From positions 1,674,001 to 1,738,000 of the forward strand of contig NZ_JBDFMH010000001.1 of assembly GCF_047238125.1 (NCBI RefSeq): a stretch of DNA of 64,000 nucleotides, read 5' to 3'. Below are positions 42,966 through 52,432 of this stretch, one piece after another; position 1 is the stretch's first letter; the number at the start of each line of letters is the position of its first letter. Made by a program: the position numbers and the translations under genes. The notes beneath the pieces were generated by a model, which was given only the letters and a program-made list of their open reading frames with translations, did not search any database and was not told the origin of the DNA. This DNA is from JBDFMH01 sp047238125 (GTDB lineage Bacteria; Pseudomonadota; Alphaproteobacteria; Sphingomonadales; Sphingomonadaceae).

Positions 42966-43028
42966 CGCGACCTATCTAGGGGCTGGCGACCAGAGTTGCC
43001 ATCGCCGCAGCGCTGGGGCGGCAAAAAG

Positions 43029-43389
43029 TCAGAGGGCCTGTAAGCCGGGTTCTGTCCACCCGCCGAAACGGGATGGGCGACCATTCCTCTAGGAACGCGG
43101 TCGCCCGCGCCCTCCAGCAACCAACCCGGGCGACGGGGCCGGATCAACCCATATGCCGCCCCTATTCGGTCTTGCTCCCGGTGGGGTTTGCCGTGCCGCC
43201 CCCGTTGCCGGGCGCGCGGTGCGCTCTTGCCGCACCCTTTCGACCTGGCCGCGGCGAACCGCGGTGGACTGCTTTCTGTGGCACTTTCCCTGGGGTCGCC
43301 CCCGCCGGGCGTTACCCGGCACCGTCATCCTGCGGAGCCCGGACTTTCCTCCCGCGGGTAGCCCCGCCGGCGGCCGCCCGGCCCTCTGA
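43029..43389 (-). ncRNA. rnpB: RNase P RNA (bacterial type A)
   Basis: About 360 nt on the minus strand. The 5' and 3' ends pair (AGAGGGCC with GGCCCTCT, the P1 stem). Universal elements are present: GAGGAAAGTCCGGGCTCC near the 5' end, ACAGAAAGC in the middle, and ACAGAACCCGGCTTACAGGC at the 3' end. A T run (CTTTTTGCC) follows the 3' end, giving a likely terminator. It catalyses tRNA 5' maturation. Confidence 0.96.
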
Positions 43390-43417
43390 CAAGCGATCGC
43401 CTAGCGCCAGGATGCAC

Positions 43418-44113
43418 TTAGGTCCAGTCCGCCTTGTAGGGGCCCAGCAGCAGCGCCAGCAGGATCGCACGGCATTCACCGTCGATCACGCCGTCGATCG
43501 TCTCCGGGCGAAAGCGGCGTTGGAAGGCGCGCACCGCCGCTGGCCCGTCGGTCACATCATAGCCAAAGCGTTCCGCCGCCAGCAGGAATCCGGCATCAGT
43601 CCATCCCGGATCGACGAGCCCCTTGCGCGGTCGCGGCAGCGCCAGCCGCAGCCGCGCCAGCCGTTCCCAGTCGAACAGCTCGCCCGGATCAATCTTGCGC
43701 GCCGGCGCCACATCCGAATGGCCGACGATATTGCCGCGGCCGATGCCGTGCCGGTCCACGATCTCCTTCATCAGCGGAATGAGCGCGCTCATCTGCGCCT
43801 CGGGAAAGGGCCGATACCCGAATTCGTGACCAGGATTGACGATCTCGATGCCGATGCTGGCCGAATTGACGTCGTCGATGCCGCGCCAGTGGGATCGCCC
43901 GGCGTGCCAGGCGCGGTTTGCCTCGTCGACAAGCCGCAGCACCTGCCCGTCCTCGGCCACCAGATAGTGGCTGGAGACTTTGGATTCGGCGCTGGTCAGC
44001 CGCTCGATCGCGGATGCCGCGTCCGTCATGCCGGTGTAGTGCAGCACCAGAATCGTGATCGGCAGCGCGCGCGTATCGAAATTGGGGGACGGCGTATCGA
44101 TGACGTCGGTCAA
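43418..44113 (-). CDS. N-acetylmuramoyl-L-alanine amidase with a peptidoglycan-binding tail
   Basis: 231 residues if from TTG 44113, overlapping the EamA stop (TTGA). Amidase_2 domain with zinc ligands in ITILVLHYTGM, NSASIGIEIVNPGHEF and VGHSDVAPARKIDPG; the C-terminal 70 residues look like a peptidoglycan-binding module (GPAAVRAFQRRFRPETIDG). No signal peptide is seen, so it is AmpD-like, recycling muropeptides in the cytoplasm, or the signal is lost by a wrong start. The coding end lies 29 bp from rnpB. Confidence 0.88.
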   Translation of the reverse strand: MTDVIDTPSPNFDTRALPITILVLHYTGMTDAASAIERLTSAESKVSSHYLVAEDGQVLRLVDEANRAWHAGRSHWRGIDDVNSASIGIEIVNPGHEFGYRPFPEAQMSALIPLMKEIVDRHGIGRGNIVGHSDVAPARKIDPGELFDWERLARLRLALPRPRKGLVDPGWTDAGFLLAAERFGYDVTDGPAAVRAFQRRFRPETIDGVIDGECRAILLALLLGPYKADWT

Positions 44114-44997
44114 CCGTTCTTCTCCACCTGGCGGGCGCTGCGGATCGTGATGACTGCAACGCCACTCATCGCCACCACTCCGCCCGCGATCATCACCGGC
44201 GTCAAGACCGTGCCGAAGAACAGCGATGCCGCAAGCACCGCGATGATCGGCGATGCCAGGGTCAGCGGGGAAATGGTCGAGATTGGATGACGCTGCAGCA
44301 GCCAGGCCATGCTGCCATGGCCGATCAGCGTCGATCCAATCGCGGAGAAGGCGATCCAGCCGACCCCGCCCAACCGCAGATCCGGTACTGCCATCAGCGA
44401 GGCACGCTCGAAGATCCAGGCCAGCGGCAGCAGCGCCAGCGTGCCGATCAACCCGATCCAGGCGTAGAGCGTCATCACCCGCACGCCGGCCAGCCGCCGC
44501 TGAATCAGCGACCCGATCGAAAAGATGAGGGCGCCGAGCGCAGTGAAACCAATGCCCGGCAGCTCATTCGCGGCCGCCGGATCGAACACCAGCATCACCA
44601 CCCCGGTAAAGGCGAGCGCGATGCCTGCCATTCGCGGCCAGTGAACCTTCTCCTTCAGGAAGACGATCCCCAGCAGCAACGAGAACGGCACGCCGAGCTG
44701 GCTCGCGATCGCAAGCGCGCTCACATTCTCGCTGACGGCCAGGCTGAGATTGACCGCGATCATGAACGCCGCGCCGTTGAGCAGGCCCAGCAGCAGCACC
44801 GTACCCATCCGCCCCGGCACCAGCCGTAGCGCAGGCGCGCACATCAGGAACACGATCCCCATCCGCAGCGTCGATGCGACCAAGGGCGTCGTGGCCTCGA
44901 CGCCCATCTTCACCGCGATGATATTGAGGCCCCACAGCAGGTTCATGAGCGCCGCCACCATCAGGTCGCGCGGGCCGAGGCTGGGGGTCCGGGTCAC
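44110..44997 (-). CDS. EamA family (DMT) transporter
   Basis: 295 residues with ten hydrophobic helices in two EamA repeats: MNLLWGLNIIAVKMGVEATT at the start of the first and FTALGALIFSIGSLIQRRL at the start of the second, and the loop IVFLKEKVHWPRMAGIALAF. It probably exports a small metabolite; the substrate is unknown. Confidence 0.92.
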   Translation of the reverse strand: MTRTPSLGPRDLMVAALMNLLWGLNIIAVKMGVEATTPLVASTLRMGIVFLMCAPALRLVPGRMGTVLLLGLLNGAAFMIAVNLSLAVSENVSALAIASQLGVPFSLLLGIVFLKEKVHWPRMAGIALAFTGVVMLVFDPAAANELPGIGFTALGALIFSIGSLIQRRLAGVRVMTLYAWIGLIGTLALLPLAWIFERASLMAVPDLRLGGVGWIAFSAIGSTLIGHGSMAWLLQRHPISTISPLTLASPIIAVLAASLFFGTVLTPVMIAGGVVAMSGVAVITIRSARQVEKNG

Positions 44998-45036
44998 GAG
45001 CCGGCCTTAGGTGCCGGCTCCTGCGGCGGCAACCGG

Positions 45037-45858
45037 CTAGCTGGCGGCCCGGCGATACAGGCCGCGCAGATCAGGATCGGATGCGAATCGCTCGGTCTGG
45101 CCGATCACGGTTTCACCCGCGCCCAGCATCAGCACGCCGTCTGGAGCGATCGCGCCTGCCAGCCGATCGAACACCCGCCGCCGCGTCGCGCTGTCAAAAT
45201 ACAGTAGGACGTTGCGGCAGAGCACGAGATCGAACCGGGCGGGCAGCGGCGCGGCATCGAGCAGGCTGTGGACATGGAAGCGCACCCGATCGCGCAGCGC
45301 CGGGCGAGCGATCCAGTCGCTTGCACCCTCGCGCTCGAACCAGCGCATCATCAGCCGCACCGGCAGCCCGCGCTGGATCTCCAGCTGCGAATAGCGTCCG
45401 CTACGGGCCTGATCGATCGCGCCGCGCGATACGTCGGTCGCGACGATGTCGATCGCCCATCCGGCCAGCCGCGGATCATCGATCACTGTCATCGCCAGCG
45501 AGAACGCTTCCTGCCCGGTCGAACAGCCAGCCGACCAGATTCGCAGCCGGCGGGTCTCGGCGCGCGCCGTGATCAGGCGTGGCAGCGCCGCTTCGGCCAG
45601 CAGCTGGAACATCCCGGCATCGCGGAAGAAGCTGGTCTCGTTGTTGAGCAACGCTTCGATCACGGCATCGGCCAGCCGCGGATCGCGGCCGCCGGCTACG
45701 CGAGACGCCACCGCATCCAGCGAATCGAGCCGCTGCTCGCGCATCAGCTGCTTCAGCGCCAGTTCCATCCGCCAGGCCCGGCCGGGGCCGATCTGCTGTC
45801 CGGTCCGCTGTTCCAGCATGCCCGTCAGCATCCGTGCCGAAGCCGGGCTCATCTCCAT
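45037..45858 (-). CDS. cheR: Chemotaxis protein methyltransferase CheR
   Basis: 273 residues; ATG 45858 or ATG 45852 (the latter overlaps the cheB stop as ATGA). It methylates glutamates of chemoreceptors with SAM. N-terminal helical domain, then NNETSFFRDAGMFQLLAEAA, the SAM motif RIWSAGCSTGQEAFSLAM, and CRNVLLYFDSATRRRVF. It is the last gene of the che operon. Confidence 0.95.
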   Translation of the reverse strand: MEMSPASARMLTGMLEQRTGQQIGPGRAWRMELALKQLMREQRLDSLDAVASRVAGGRDPRLADAVIEALLNNETSFFRDAGMFQLLAEAALPRLITARAETRRLRIWSAGCSTGQEAFSLAMTVIDDPRLAGWAIDIVATDVSRGAIDQARSGRYSQLEIQRGLPVRLMMRWFEREGASDWIARPALRDRVRFHVHSLLDAAPLPARFDLVLCRNVLLYFDSATRRRVFDRLAGAIAPDGVLMLGAGETVIGQTERFASDPDLRGLYRRAAS

Positions 45859-46937
45859 GCGGGCTGATCCATCCGGCGCGCGATATGCGCGGCGATCGCG
45901 GCCGGCGGCAGGATCGCCTGCGCCAGCCCGGCATTGGCGACTGCGCCGGGCATCCCCCAGACCACCGAACTCTGCTCATCCTGAGCGATCAGCTCGCCGC
46001 CGCCCTCGATCACGCTCGATGCGCCGATCACGCCATCGCGTCCCATGCCGCTCAGCACCACCGCGACTGCGCTATTGCCGAACAGCGTCGCCAGCGAATC
46101 GAACATCGGATCGACCGACGGCAGGCAGCCAGAGGCGGCCGGCGTGCGATCCAGCCGCACGCGCACAGCATCGGCAGTGCGCACCAGGCGCAGATGCGCA
46201 TCGCCCGGTGCCACCACGATCTCGCCGGCGACCAGTCGGCTGCCGTCGCGGGCAATCGCCGCCGGGCGCTGTGCCATGCCGGAAAGCTGGCTCGCGAAAT
46301 AGGGCATGAACATCTCGGGTAGGTGCTGGGTCACCAGGATCGGCGCGGAAAAGCTTGCCGGAAGCGCGGCGAAGAAGGCGGCTAGCGCATGCAGGCCCCC
46401 GGTCGATGCGCCGATCGCAAGACATTCGATCGGATCGCGCCGCGCCAGCTTCTGCTGCCCCAGCGGCCGCGCAAGCTGCACCGCGGCCTTGCCCTCGCCG
46501 GCGATACGAATCAGGCGTTCGGCCAGAACATCGGCGAAGCGGCCGCCGAAACTCGCCGTACCCGGCTTGGGCAGCGTATCGGCCGCGCCCAGTGTCAGCG
46601 CGCGAACCGCCTCTTCCGCACCGTCCTCGCAAGCAGATGAGACGATCAGCACGCGCGCACCGCGCGCCTTGGCGATCAGGGCCGGCAAGGCGGTCAGCCC
46701 GTCCATGCCCGGCATGGCAAGATCCAGCAGGATCACATCCACCTCGATCCGCTCCAGCAGATCGAGCGCTTCCACGGCGTGCGCCGCTTCACCGATGACC
46801 TCGAATTCGGGGCGCGGTGCCAGCATCCGCGAGAAAACCGCGCGGGCGACCACCGAATCATCGACGATCATCAGCCGGATCGGCGATTGGCTGCGACCAT
46901 GCGGCATGCGCCGCGGCAAGGCTGCCGATCCGATCAC
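45849..46937 (-). CDS. cheB: Chemotaxis response regulator protein-glutamate methylesterase CheB
   Basis: 362 residues from GTG 46937 (ATG 46907 would shorten it by 10). Receiver domain with Asp72 in VILLDLAMPGMDG, then the methylesterase domain with catalytic Ser in IGASTGG, His in VTQHLPEMF and Asp in GMGRDG. It removes methyl groups and deamidates receptors. It sits between cheY and cheR. Confidence 0.95.
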   Translation of the reverse strand: MIGSAALPRRMPHGRSQSPIRLMIVDDSVVARAVFSRMLAPRPEFEVIGEAAHAVEALDLLERIEVDVILLDLAMPGMDGLTALPALIAKARGARVLIVSSACEDGAEEAVRALTLGAADTLPKPGTASFGGRFADVLAERLIRIAGEGKAAVQLARPLGQQKLARRDPIECLAIGASTGGLHALAAFFAALPASFSAPILVTQHLPEMFMPYFASQLSGMAQRPAAIARDGSRLVAGEIVVAPGDAHLRLVRTADAVRVRLDRTPAASGCLPSVDPMFDSLATLFGNSAVAVVLSGMGRDGVIGASSVIEGGGELIAQDEQSSVVWGMPGAVANAGLAQAILPPAAIAAHIARRMDQPAWR

Positions 46938-46947
46938 GTGGCCGGGC

Positions 46948-47313
46948 TCAGGCCAGGCCGACGATCTGGAGCTTGGACTGCAGTGTATCCCGGTCGAACG
47001 GCTTCATCACATATTCGTCCGCACCGGCCTCGATCGCAGCGCGGATATGGCCCGCACCGTTCTCGGTCGTGCAGAACACCACCTTCGGCCGCGGACTGAT
47101 CCCGCTTTCCCCAAGCGCGCGCAGGAAATCCATGCCGCTCATCACGGGCATGTTCCAGTCGAGCAGGATCACGTCGGGCGTCGCGGTGGAGCAGGCGGTC
47201 AGCGCCTCCTGCCCGTCACCGGCTTCCGCCACGCGGTAGTCGAGTGTCTCCAGGATATGCCTGGCGACCTTACGGATGACCTTCGAATCGTCGACCACCA
47301 GACAGGTTTTCAT
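46948..47313 (-). CDS. cheY: CheY-like response regulator
   Basis: 121 residues from ATG 47313 (an upstream frame to 47349 is weaker). Single receiver domain: VVDDSKVIRKVARHILE, phospho-acceptor Asp52 in LLDWNMPVMSG, Thr-like TTENG and Lys in YVMKPFD. In this cluster it is most likely the output regulator of CheA. Confidence 0.93.
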   Translation of the reverse strand: MKTCLVVDDSKVIRKVARHILETLDYRVAEAGDGQEALTACSTATPDVILLDWNMPVMSGMDFLRALGESGISPRPKVVFCTTENGAGHIRAAIEAGADEYVMKPFDRDTLQSKLQIVGLA

Positions 47314-47379
47314 TGTGGTTGCGTCCCGTTTTGCGCCCTTGTGGTCCACCGGTGATAAGCACCGGCGGTAAGCATCGGG

Positions 47380-47817
47380 TTAAGCTGCCTGCCTGATTGC
47401 CAGCCCTGCGATCAAAATCGCGATATCGATCAGCGGCAGCAGATCGCCTTCGATCTCCACCATCGCGGTCGTCACCGGCCGCCAGCCGCCAGCTACTGCG
47501 CCGGTAACGGGGAGCGGATCGCGCAGGCTGGTGGTGACATCCTCCACCTCGTCGGCGATCAGGCCGTAGCTGTGGCCATCGATCACGGCGACCACAGCCT
47601 GCCGAATTGGCGCTGCCTCGATCGGCGGCAATCCCAGCGCGGCGCGACTGTCGATCACGGTGATGACCCGGCTGCGCAATGCTGACAGGCCGGCGATATG
47701 CGAGGCGACCCGAGGCACAGGCGTCACCTCGGTCAGCTCGATCACCGATTCGACGAGATCGGCCGGCACCGCAACGCGCTGGTCGGCGATGCGCGCGATC
47801 AGAAACAGGCGATCCAT
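47380..47817 (-). CDS. cheW: Chemotaxis coupling protein CheW
   Basis: 145 residues; ATG 47817 overlaps the cheA stop by one base (TGATG). One CheW domain with LIARIADQRVAVPADLVESV, GLSALRSRVITVIDSRAALG and DEVEDVTTSLRDPLP. It links CheA to receptors. No receptor gene is in the window. Confidence 0.93.
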   Translation of the reverse strand: MDRLFLIARIADQRVAVPADLVESVIELTEVTPVPRVASHIAGLSALRSRVITVIDSRAALGLPPIEAAPIRQAVVAVIDGHSYGLIADEVEDVTTSLRDPLPVTGAVAGGWRPVTTAMVEIEGDLLPLIDIAILIAGLAIRQAA

Positions 47818-50135
47818 CAGCGGCCTCCCGCGCGGGCGGAGAGCGCGCCGATCAGGCCCGCCCGGTCATAACGGTAGATGCTGGTATCGGCTGGGCCAGC
47901 CGGCTGCGGATGATCGCGCAGATGGACGACTACCGGGCCGCCCGGCTCGCCCACCAGCGCGGTATCGCGTGTCAGCACAAGCGTCGGTGGGTCCGTGATC
48001 GCCGCGTCCAGCTCGCCGATCGTATAGCCCGCCGCCTCGATCAACGGTGCTAACACGGTCTGCATCCAGCCATCGCTGTCACCGGCGAGGATGCAAAGCG
48101 GCCGCCCCGCCGTGCCCTGCCCGGCGGCACCCGCAAACAGCCAATATGGATCGAGCAACTCGACCTGCCGGCCATCGATCAGCGCCACGCCCACCACCGC
48201 GCCCGGCCCCAGCGCCGGTTCCAGCGCATCGCCCATCGATACGATGTCGACCACCGTTTGGATCCCGTAGGCCAGTTGCACCGTGCCGTCGTTCAGGCGC
48301 AGCAGCCGCAGCTTGCCCGCCGCGGTGATCGGCGCGGAGGCGATCAGCGGCACGATCATTCCGTCCAGCGTGATCCGCAGCCGGCCACCGGTCTCGATCG
48401 CCTCGCTGGCCTGTGCATCCTCGATCCGCTCGACCAAGCTCAACCGGATCGCGCGCTCGACACCGTCCAGATCACGGAACAGCAGTGCCGGGAAGCGCGC
48501 TTCCGACGCTGTTTCCGTGGTATCGCCGGTATCGACCGGTGTCGCATCCACGCTCAGCACACCTGCTGCCGCAGCCACGCCGGCCGGGTCGAGCAGCAGC
48601 ATCGGGCGGCTGTCGTCGGGCAATGTGGCGCCAGCGAACAGGCCGCTGGCCATGATCGCGGGGGCGGCCGGCTTCACCACCAATTCCTCATGGTCGTGCA
48701 CCGCATCGACGGCCAGCGCGAAGCGTTCGCCCCCCGCCGGCTTCAGCACCACCAGTAGCGGCATTTCGCCGGTAGCGAAGCCCATCACCTGGCGCAGCGC
48801 GACCAGCGGCACACGCGTACCGCGGATCGCCGCGATCGTGGCGCCGGCCACGGTCTCGATCCGCGTCGCTGCGCCTTGCCCGCGCACGATTTCCTCGATC
48901 GTTGCACGCGGGATCGCGAAATATTGTCCGCCGGCGCTCACCGTAAGCGCCGGGATAATCGTCAGCGTCAGCGGCACGCGCAACGTCAGCCGCAGGCCGA
49001 GACCCGGCTTGCTCTCGATCTCCACGGCCCCGCCGATCTTCTCGACATTGGCGCGGACCACATCCATGCCGACACCGCGGCCCGAGATCGCCGTCACCGC
49101 CTGCGCGGTCGTCAGCCCGGGCTCGAAGATCAGTGCCAGCTTGCGCGACCAGCTCAGCGTCGGTGCGTCTTCCGCAGACACCAGCCCTGCGACCACCGCC
49201 TTCTGCACGAGGCGGTCGCCGTCGATGCCGCGTCCGTCGTCGGCGATCTCGATCAGAATCTGGTTGCCGGTCTGGCGCGCGGAAACGCGCAGGCTGCCCT
49301 GGCGCGGTTTCCCCGCGATCACGCGATCGGTCGCCGGCTCGATGCCATGATCGATCGCATTGCGCACGATATGGGTCAGCGGATCGCGAATCACTTCGAT
49401 CATCTCGCGATCGAGCTCGACGTCGCCGCCGTCGATCGACAGGGCCACGCTCTTGCCCAGTTCGGAGCAGAGATCGCGCACGAGCCGCGGCAGCGCCGCA
49501 AACAGATGGTCGATGCGCGCCATCCGGGTGCGGGTCACGCTGTCGCGCTGCTCGGCGATGGTGGCGGAGAGTCGCTCGAACGCCGCCTCGACATCAGGAT
49601 CGGTCGGCACCGCGCGCAGCTTGCGCGCCAGTTCGTTGCGCGCGAGCACGAGATCGGAAACGCCAGCCATCATACGGTCCAGCAGATCGACCGGTACGCG
49701 GATGCTGCGCGACGCGGCACGGGGGGCGACCGCGGTCTGGATCGCGATCGGTGCCTGCGCAGCGGCGGCGTCCGGCGCCAGCGCGCCGATCAGTTCCTGA
49801 TCGTCCGCATCGGAGACTGCCTCCCCGCTTTCCAGCGCATCGGCCAGATCGCCGATCCGATCGATGATCGCCAGCACTGCGGAGACCAGCTTGCTGTCTG
49901 CGGTCCGCTCGCCGCTACGCACGGTGGCCAGCGCGTCTTCGGCGGCGTGGCTCAGCCGTTCCAGCCGGGGCAGGTTGAGGAAGCCGCAGCTGCCCTTCAC
50001 CGTGTGGACGAAGCGGAAGATATGATCGAGGCGCGCACGGTCGCCCGGGTCGGCCTCCCAAGCCACGATCTCGCCCGCGATCGCTTCCAGCGTCTCGCGG
50101 GTCTCGGCGATGAAATCGGTCAGCAGATCATCCAT
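47817..50135 (-). CDS. cheA: Chemotaxis histidine kinase CheA
   Basis: 772 residues. HPt domain with His44 (FRFVHTVKGSCGFL); dimer helices near 145-200 (LLDRMMAGVSDLVLARNELA); ATPase with ILIEIADDGRGIDGDRLVQK and GRGVGMDVVRANVEKIGG; a first CheW-like domain (about 385-510); a second CheW-like region (about 550-670) with LVERIEDAQASEAIE. The last 95 residues (678-772) resemble a receiver fold (LCILAGDSDGWMQTVL) but lack a clear phospho-Asp. It is the first gene of cheA-W-Y-B-R. Confidence 0.94.
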   Translation of the reverse strand: MDDLLTDFIAETRETLEAIAGEIVAWEADPGDRARLDHIFRFVHTVKGSCGFLNLPRLERLSHAAEDALATVRSGERTADSKLVSAVLAIIDRIGDLADALESGEAVSDADDQELIGALAPDAAAAQAPIAIQTAVAPRAASRSIRVPVDLLDRMMAGVSDLVLARNELARKLRAVPTDPDVEAAFERLSATIAEQRDSVTRTRMARIDHLFAALPRLVRDLCSELGKSVALSIDGGDVELDREMIEVIRDPLTHIVRNAIDHGIEPATDRVIAGKPRQGSLRVSARQTGNQILIEIADDGRGIDGDRLVQKAVVAGLVSAEDAPTLSWSRKLALIFEPGLTTAQAVTAISGRGVGMDVVRANVEKIGGAVEIESKPGLGLRLTLRVPLTLTIIPALTVSAGGQYFAIPRATIEEIVRGQGAATRIETVAGATIAAIRGTRVPLVALRQVMGFATGEMPLLVVLKPAGGERFALAVDAVHDHEELVVKPAAPAIMASGLFAGATLPDDSRPMLLLDPAGVAAAAGVLSVDATPVDTGDTTETASEARFPALLFRDLDGVERAIRLSLVERIEDAQASEAIETGGRLRITLDGMIVPLIASAPITAAGKLRLLRLNDGTVQLAYGIQTVVDIVSMGDALEPALGPGAVVGVALIDGRQVELLDPYWLFAGAAGQGTAGRPLCILAGDSDGWMQTVLAPLIEAAGYTIGELDAAITDPPTLVLTRDTALVGEPGGPVVVHLRDHPQPAGPADTSIYRYDRAGLIGALSARAGGR

Positions 50136-50204
50136 ACGCCGCGCATCGCACGGCGATGGTTAAGGGGGCGTTGAGCTAATCCTCCCCGGGAGGGAGAGGA
50201 TCTT

Positions 50205-51374
50205 CTAGAACGCCGAGATGCCCGTGATCGCGCGGCCCAGGATCAGCGCATGCACGTCGTGCGTGCCTTCATAGGTGTTCACGGTTTCGAGGTTGATCAT
50301 GTGGCGCATGATATCAAAATCCTCGTGGATGCCGTTGCCACCGTGCATGTCGCGGGCAACGCGCGCGATCGCCAGCGCCTTGCCGCAATTGTTGCGCTTG
50401 GTCAGCGAGATCATCTCGGGCGTCGCGCGGCCCTCGTCCAGCAGCCGGCCGACACGCAGCGCCGCCTGCAGGCCCAGCGCGATCTCGGTCTGCATGTCCG
50501 CCAGCTTCAGCTGGACAAGCTGGTTCGATGCCAGCGGCCGCCCGAACTGCTTGCGATCCAGCGTGTATTGCCGTGCCGCATGCCAGCAGGCCTCGGCCGC
50601 GCCCATTGGCCCCCAGCTGATCCCGTAGCGCGCCTTGTTCAGGCAGGAGAACGGCCCCTTCAGCCCACCAACGTCAAGCCGGTTGCCCGCCGGCACGAAC
50701 ACGTCGTCCATCACGATCTCACCCGTAATCGAGGCGCGCAGCGACATCTTGCCCTCGATCTTTGGCGCGCTCAGCCCCTCCATGCCTTTTTCCAGCACGA
50801 ACCCGCGGATCACGCCGTCATCATCCTTCGCCCAGACGACGAACACGTCGGCGATCGGGGCGTTGGAAATCCACGTCTTGCTGCCGGTCAGCCGAAATCC
50901 GCCGTCCACTGCCTTCGCGCGGGTGCGCATGCCGGCGGGATCGGATCCGGCCTCGGGCTCGGTCAGGCCGAAACAGCCGACCCATTCGCCGCTCGCCAGC
51001 TTCGGCAGATAGGCTTCGCGCACCGCTTCCGATCCGAATGCCCAGATCGGGTACATCACGAGGCTGGATTGCACGCTCATCATCGATCGGAAGCCCGAAT
51101 CGATCTTTTCGATCTCGCGCGCGATGAGCCCGTAGGCGACATGGCTCACGCCCGCGCAGCCATAGCCCTCGATCGTCGGCCCGAGCAGGCCGAGCGCACC
51201 CATTTCCGAGAAGATCGAGCGATCGACGCCTTCCTCACGAAACATCTGACGCACACGCGGCATCAGCTTGTCCTGCGCATAATCGCGCGCGGTATCGCGC
51301 ACCAGCCGCTCCTCGTCGGTCAGCTGGTCCTCGATCAGCAGCGGATCGTCCCACTGGAAGGTCGGCTTGGTCAT
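50205..51374 (-). CDS. gcdH: Glutaryl-CoA dehydrogenase
   Basis: 389 residues from ATG 51374 (ATG 51392 adds six). FAD acyl-CoA dehydrogenase converting glutaryl-CoA to crotonyl-CoA in lysine and tryptophan breakdown. Family features: FQWDDPLLIEDQLTDEERLV, IDSGFRSMMSVQSSLVMYPI, CFGLTEPEAGSDPAGM, FSCLNKARYGISWGPMGAA and the catalytic Glu region near NTYEGTHDVHALILGRAITG. It is oriented with cheA downstream but lies 69 bp away with an intervening hairpin-like sequence. Confidence 0.93.
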   Translation of the reverse strand: MTKPTFQWDDPLLIEDQLTDEERLVRDTARDYAQDKLMPRVRQMFREEGVDRSIFSEMGALGLLGPTIEGYGCAGVSHVAYGLIAREIEKIDSGFRSMMSVQSSLVMYPIWAFGSEAVREAYLPKLASGEWVGCFGLTEPEAGSDPAGMRTRAKAVDGGFRLTGSKTWISNAPIADVFVVWAKDDDGVIRGFVLEKGMEGLSAPKIEGKMSLRASITGEIVMDDVFVPAGNRLDVGGLKGPFSCLNKARYGISWGPMGAAEACWHAARQYTLDRKQFGRPLASNQLVQLKLADMQTEIALGLQAALRVGRLLDEGRATPEMISLTKRNNCGKALAIARVARDMHGGNGIHEDFDIMRHMINLETVNTYEGTHDVHALILGRAITGISAF

Positions 51375-51516
51375 CGCATGGGCATCGGGCATCGCGGGTC
51401 TCGAAACATTGATTGGGGTTGTGGCGTCTCTACCTGCTTTCGTTGCATTTGGCACCATCCGGAACCCGCGGGCAGCCCAGGCTTTGACTCGGGGGCGGAA
51501 CGAGGGAGCGACGGCA

Positions 51517-52431
51517 ATGGCGGCAAGAGCCTATTGGCAGGGGCAGATCCGCCTCGCGCTGGTCTCAATCCCGGTCGAAATCTATTCCGCCACGAAAAGT
51601 GGCGCGACGATCGCATTCCACCAAATTCACGAGCCGTCAGGCAAGCGCATCAAATATGAAAAGGTCGTGCCCGGCATCGGCCCGGTCGATCGCGACGAGA
51701 TATTGAAGGGCTTCGAGGTGTCGAAGGGCGATTATGTCCTGCTCGACGAGAAGGAGATCGAGGGCGTCAAGCTGGAAAGCAAGAAGACGCTGGAACTTAC
51801 CCAGTTCGTCGATCGCGACGATATCGACGCCATCTATTTCGAGAAGCCCTATTATGTCGTCCCCGCCGACGATCTTGCCGAGGAGGCGTTCGTCGTGCTG
51901 CGCGAGGCGCTGCGCAAGACCCGCAAGATCGGTTTGGGGCAACTGGCGATGCGCGGCCGCGAATATGTCGTCGCGCTCAAGCCCTGCGGCCGCGGACTGG
52001 TACTGGAAACGCTGCGCTATGCCGACGAGGTCAACAAGGCCGCATCCTATTTCCGCGAAATAGGCGATGCCAAGCCGGATGAGGATCTGCTCGATCTGGC
52101 GACCACGCTGATCGAGAAGAAGGCGGGGAAGTTCGACGCGAGCGAGTTCCACAATCGCTATGTCGATGCGCTGAAGGACCTGATCGAGCGCAAGAAGAAG
52201 GGCAAGTCGATCAAGGTCGATGATGATGCGGAAGCGCGTCCGAGCGGATCGAACGTGATCGATCTGATGGCCGCCCTCAAGAAGTCGCTCGACAAGCCCG
52301 GCGCCGCATCGACGAAGGCGCCCGCCGCCAAGACCACCACGCGCAAGCCGGCGGCGAAGAAGCCCGCGGCGAAGACTGCGGCCAAGTCGACGACCGCCAC
52401 GAAGAAGCCCGCCGCCCGCAAGCGCGCCTGA
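51517..52431 (+). CDS. ku: DNA end-binding protein Ku
   Basis: 304 residues from ATG 51517 (GAGGGAG upstream). Homodimeric bacterial Ku that binds broken DNA ends and recruits LigD: Ku core with YWQGQIRLALVSIPVEIYSA, YEKVVPGIGPVDRDEILKGF and GLGQLAMRGREYVVALKPC. The C-terminal 55 residues form a Lys/Ala/Thr-rich tail (KKPAAKTAAKSTTATKKPAA), typical of extended Ku tails. ligD starts one base after the stop. Confidence 0.95.
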   Translation: MAARAYWQGQIRLALVSIPVEIYSATKSGATIAFHQIHEPSGKRIKYEKVVPGIGPVDRDEILKGFEVSKGDYVLLDEKEIEGVKLESKKTLELTQFVDRDDIDAIYFEKPYYVVPADDLAEEAFVVLREALRKTRKIGLGQLAMRGREYVVALKPCGRGLVLETLRYADEVNKAASYFREIGDAKPDEDLLDLATTLIEKKAGKFDASEFHNRYVDALKDLIERKKKGKSIKVDDDAEARPSGSNVIDLMAALKKSLDKPGAASTKAPAAKTTTRKPAAKKPAAKTAAKSTTATKKPAARKRA

Positions 52432-52432
52432 T

